Origin: Oscillospiraceae bacterium
GTDB taxonomy: Bacteria; Bacillota; Clostridia; Oscillospirales; Oscillospiraceae
Direction: 5' to 3'
NCBI GenBank assembly: GCA_017558545.1
Contig: JAFYUG010000385.1
Location: 1-5,239, forward strand
DNA length: 5,239 nt
Of this stretch, positions 5,122 to 5,239 are shown piece by piece; within the stretch, counting starts at the first letter, position 1, and each line of letters begins with the position of its first letter. Both the position numbers and the translations under genes were made by a program. The notes below the pieces were generated by a model. That model worked only from the letters and a program-made list of their open reading frames with translations, was not told the origin of the DNA and did not search any database.

Positions 5122-5239
5122 TTAGATAAACCTGAATTTGTCTAAGAATTTGCATCGTACCCAAGCCTCCCTTGTGTAAAGGGAGGTGGCACGGCGGCAG
5201 CCGTGACGGAGGGATGGTGCGGCAGGGGTTCGTTCTATT
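5122..5239. repeat. Structured repeat unit 2 (partial, truncated by window end)
   Basis: It repeats the order of unit 1: palindrome copy C (TTAGATAAA at 5122-5130 with TTTGTCTAA at 5137-5145, one G-U pair), 19 nt, GCCTCCCT, the hairpin CCTCCCTT-GTGTA-AAGGGAGG (5166-5186), TGGC, a variable stem CACGGC-GGCA-GCCGTG (5190-5205) and TGACGGAGGGA (5204-5214). Its variable stem differs completely in sequence from that of unit 1 but remains paired. After 5214 the sequence diverges from unit 1 up to the window end. Confidence 0.7.

Noticed and set aside
4951..5239. CRISPR array
   Set aside because: There are only two units, of about 170 bp, with internal hairpins and no regular short repeat-spacer pattern or cas genes.

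Overview
The window looks like a chromosomal segment of a low-to-mid GC Firmicute, most likely a gut-type Clostridia. The grounds are Shine-Dalgarno led genes, sigma-A-like promoters with extended -10 elements, and copies of a CCTCCC...GGAGGG hairpin repeat that I remember as common in Oscillospiraceae and Lachnospiraceae genomes. The repeat argument is from memory. No rRNA, tRNA or other taxonomic marker is present, so the assignment is an inference.

Layout, all on the + strand. Positions 1-249 hold the 3' end of an unrecognised gene. Positions 250-659 contain no protein gene. They hold a 308-bp palindrome-bounded element (263-570) that folds on paper into a three-way junction with two long hairpin arms, one tipped by a strong bidirectional terminator-like hairpin, followed by a clear promoter (595-623). 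From 660 to 4166 runs a tight three-gene operon: a MoxR-family AAA+ ATPase, a DUF58 membrane protein overlapping it by 20 nt, and a multipass membrane protein overlapping that by ATGA. It closes with a 12-bp-stem terminator. From 4206 a second transcription unit starts, encoding a 219-aa nucleotidyltransferase of lower GC and different base usage. The rest of the window (4951-5239) is a tandem pair of structured repeats, the second cut by the window edge.

How the genes fit together: MoxR plus DUF58 is a widespread pairing, thought to act as an ATP-driven chaperone or remodelling module with a membrane partner at the cell envelope. The third gene sits where transglutaminase/DUF4129 membrane proteins normally sit in such loci. 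Here the membrane part and a DUF4129-like cytoplasmic tail seem to be present, but no transglutaminase domain is visible. The nucleotidyltransferase is unrelated to the operon. Copies of the same short palindrome lie on both sides of it, which suggests it may have arrived with, or been bracketed by, the repeat family.

The least explained part of the window is the 263-570 element, together with the palindrome-flanked nucleotidyltransferase and repeat block.
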